Assembly (NCBI GenBank): GCA_010671975.1
Contig: JAAHIA010000277.1
Span: 1 to 6,661 of the forward strand
Direction of reading: 5' to 3'
DNA: 6,661 nucleotides
Source of the DNA: Leptolyngbya sp. SIO4C1
GTDB taxonomy: Bacteria; Cyanobacteriota; Cyanobacteriia; Phormidesmidales; Phormidesmidaceae
Shown here in pieces: positions 6,321 through 6,661 of the stretch. Each line of letters opens with the position of its first letter. The stretch's first letter is position 1. The position numbers and the translations under genes were made by a program. The notes beneath the pieces are model-generated. The model saw only the letters and a list, made by a program, of their open reading frames with translations. It did no database searches and was not told the DNA's origin.

Positions 6321-6335
6321 GACTGGCGCCACTGC

Positions 6336-6353
6336 CTGGTCAATTTGGACCAG
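6336..6353. promoter_or_regulatory. 18-bp inverted repeat upstream of the rhomboid gene, candidate operator
   Basis: CTGGTC (6336-6341) and GACCAG (6348-6353) are perfect arms around six bases (AATTTG). The site lies 28-45 bases upstream of the inferred rhomboid start. A -35-like TTGACT is present farther upstream on the minus strand (6385-6380), but I see no convincing -10 at normal spacing. If transcription starts upstream, the repeat would be in the leader or near the start site. Operator function is inference from symmetry and position. Confidence 0.3.
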
Positions 6354-6397
6354 CTTGCAGCAGCTATGCCCATTCTGAGAGTCAAGCGCTGCTTAGC

Positions 6398-6421
6398 AGA
6401 TCTATCTTTTGAAATAGATCT
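6398..6421 (-). terminator. Strong hairpin just after the partial gene, candidate terminator
   Basis: AGATCTAT (6398-6405) and ATAGATCT (6414-6421) are perfect 8-bp inverted arms around an 8-base loop, beginning 6 bases after the stop of the minus-strand gene that ends at 6428. The stem is AT-rich and is followed by GCTAAGC, not a U-tract, so it is not a textbook rho-independent terminator. The position at a gene end and before the rhomboid leader suits a transcript boundary or 3'-end stabiliser. Confidence 0.4.
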
Positions 6422-6427
6422 AGCGGA

Positions 6428-6661
6428 TTAGATGGGCAGCAGGGTTTGCTTGAGACGATTGATCAGTGACTGAGCGGTTTTAGGATCGGTTTGAGTCTTG
6501 ACTTCAGAGTAATTTTGAAGCATGTACTGCCTCAGCATAGCCTTTGCTTCACTCATGGACTGGGCTGAGTAGTTGATCATATAAAAGTACGGTTTGAGCC
6601 GATCGTCGCTGACGCTGGCCGGTTCCCAAATCTTCAATAAATAGCCGTTTTCAGATAGTAA
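6428..6661 (-). CDS. C-terminal fragment of an unidentified protein, 5' part beyond the window
   Basis: The minus-strand frame is open from the right edge to TAA at 6430-6428, giving the last 77 residues. A TTG at 6637 could be taken as a start, but the frame stays open to the edge with no stop and no ribosome site is seen, so a longer gene is more likely. The visible part is soluble and mixed in charge: a beta-like segment around GYLLKIWEPA and PYFYMINY, then a predicted helical stretch from SMSEAKAML to the end (KQTLLPI). No membrane segment, cysteine motif or catalytic motif is seen and I do not recognise the family. The hairpin at 6398-6421 follows its stop. Confidence 0.6.
   Translation of the reverse strand, partial: LLSENGYLLKIWEPASVSDDRLKPYFYMINYSAQSMSEAKAMLRQYMLQNYSEVKTQTDPKTAQSLINRLKQTLLPI

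Noticed and set aside
1..6661. CRISPR array, tRNA/rRNA genes, insertion sequence, prophage or defence island
   Set aside because: Reading both strands shows no regularly spaced repeats, no tRNA-like cloverleaf, no transposase or phage motifs, and gene content consistent with ordinary cyanobacterial housekeeping functions.

Overview
The window reads as chromosomal DNA from a cyanobacterium. The octamer GCGATCGC (HIP1), characteristic of many cyanobacterial genomes, occurs six times in 6.7 kb, both inside and between genes, and the genes have clear cyanobacterial character: a BicA-type bicarbonate transporter, a cyanobacterial-style acetate kinase and a rhomboid beginning with a cyanobacterial-looking VPLKDYNP sequence. 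A filamentous or Leptolyngbya/Synechococcus-like lineage is plausible, but the window alone cannot fix the genus. There are no tRNA or rRNA genes, CRISPR arrays, insertion sequences or phage genes.

Layout. (1) 1-1466, minus: a BicA/SulP sodium-dependent bicarbonate transporter, cut by the left edge inside its C-terminal STAS domain. (2) 1467-1837: a 371-bp gap with a good candidate sigma70-type promoter for bicA (TTGAGA-N17-TCTAAT), followed by two LysR-type (T-N11-A) dyads just downstream of the predicted transcription start, plus a small hairpin. (3) 1838-3076, minus: a membrane protein of unknown function with one N-terminal TM helix, a coiled coil, several further TM helices and a cytoplasmic-type double zinc ribbon. 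(4) 3077-3369: a divergent intergenic region with two inverted repeats. (5) 3370-4572, plus: acetate kinase. (6) 4585-5586, plus: a beta-CASP metallo-beta-lactamase nuclease of the ligase-associated DNA exonuclease type, 12 bp after ackA and in the same frame. (7) 5583-6308, minus: a rhomboid intramembrane serine protease whose stop codon overlaps the exonuclease stop by 4 bp; its start is probably a GTG with a strong Shine-Dalgarno sequence. (8) 6428-6661, minus: the C-terminal end of an unidentified protein, cut by the right edge, with an 8-bp-arm hairpin just after its stop.

How the genes fit together. The only likely operon is ackA-exonuclease, and no metabolic link between the two is evident. 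BicA concerns inorganic carbon uptake, AckA concerns acetyl-phosphate/acetate and ATP, the exonuclease concerns DNA end processing, and the rhomboid concerns membrane proteolysis. This looks like an ordinary cyanobacterial gene mosaic, and I do not see a complete new multi-gene system. The items most worth a second look are the zinc-ribbon/coiled-coil membrane protein, the promoter-overlapping LysR-type dyads upstream of bicA, the exonuclease without its usual ligase/helicase neighbours, the altered nucleotide-site loop in AckA, and the rhomboid start.
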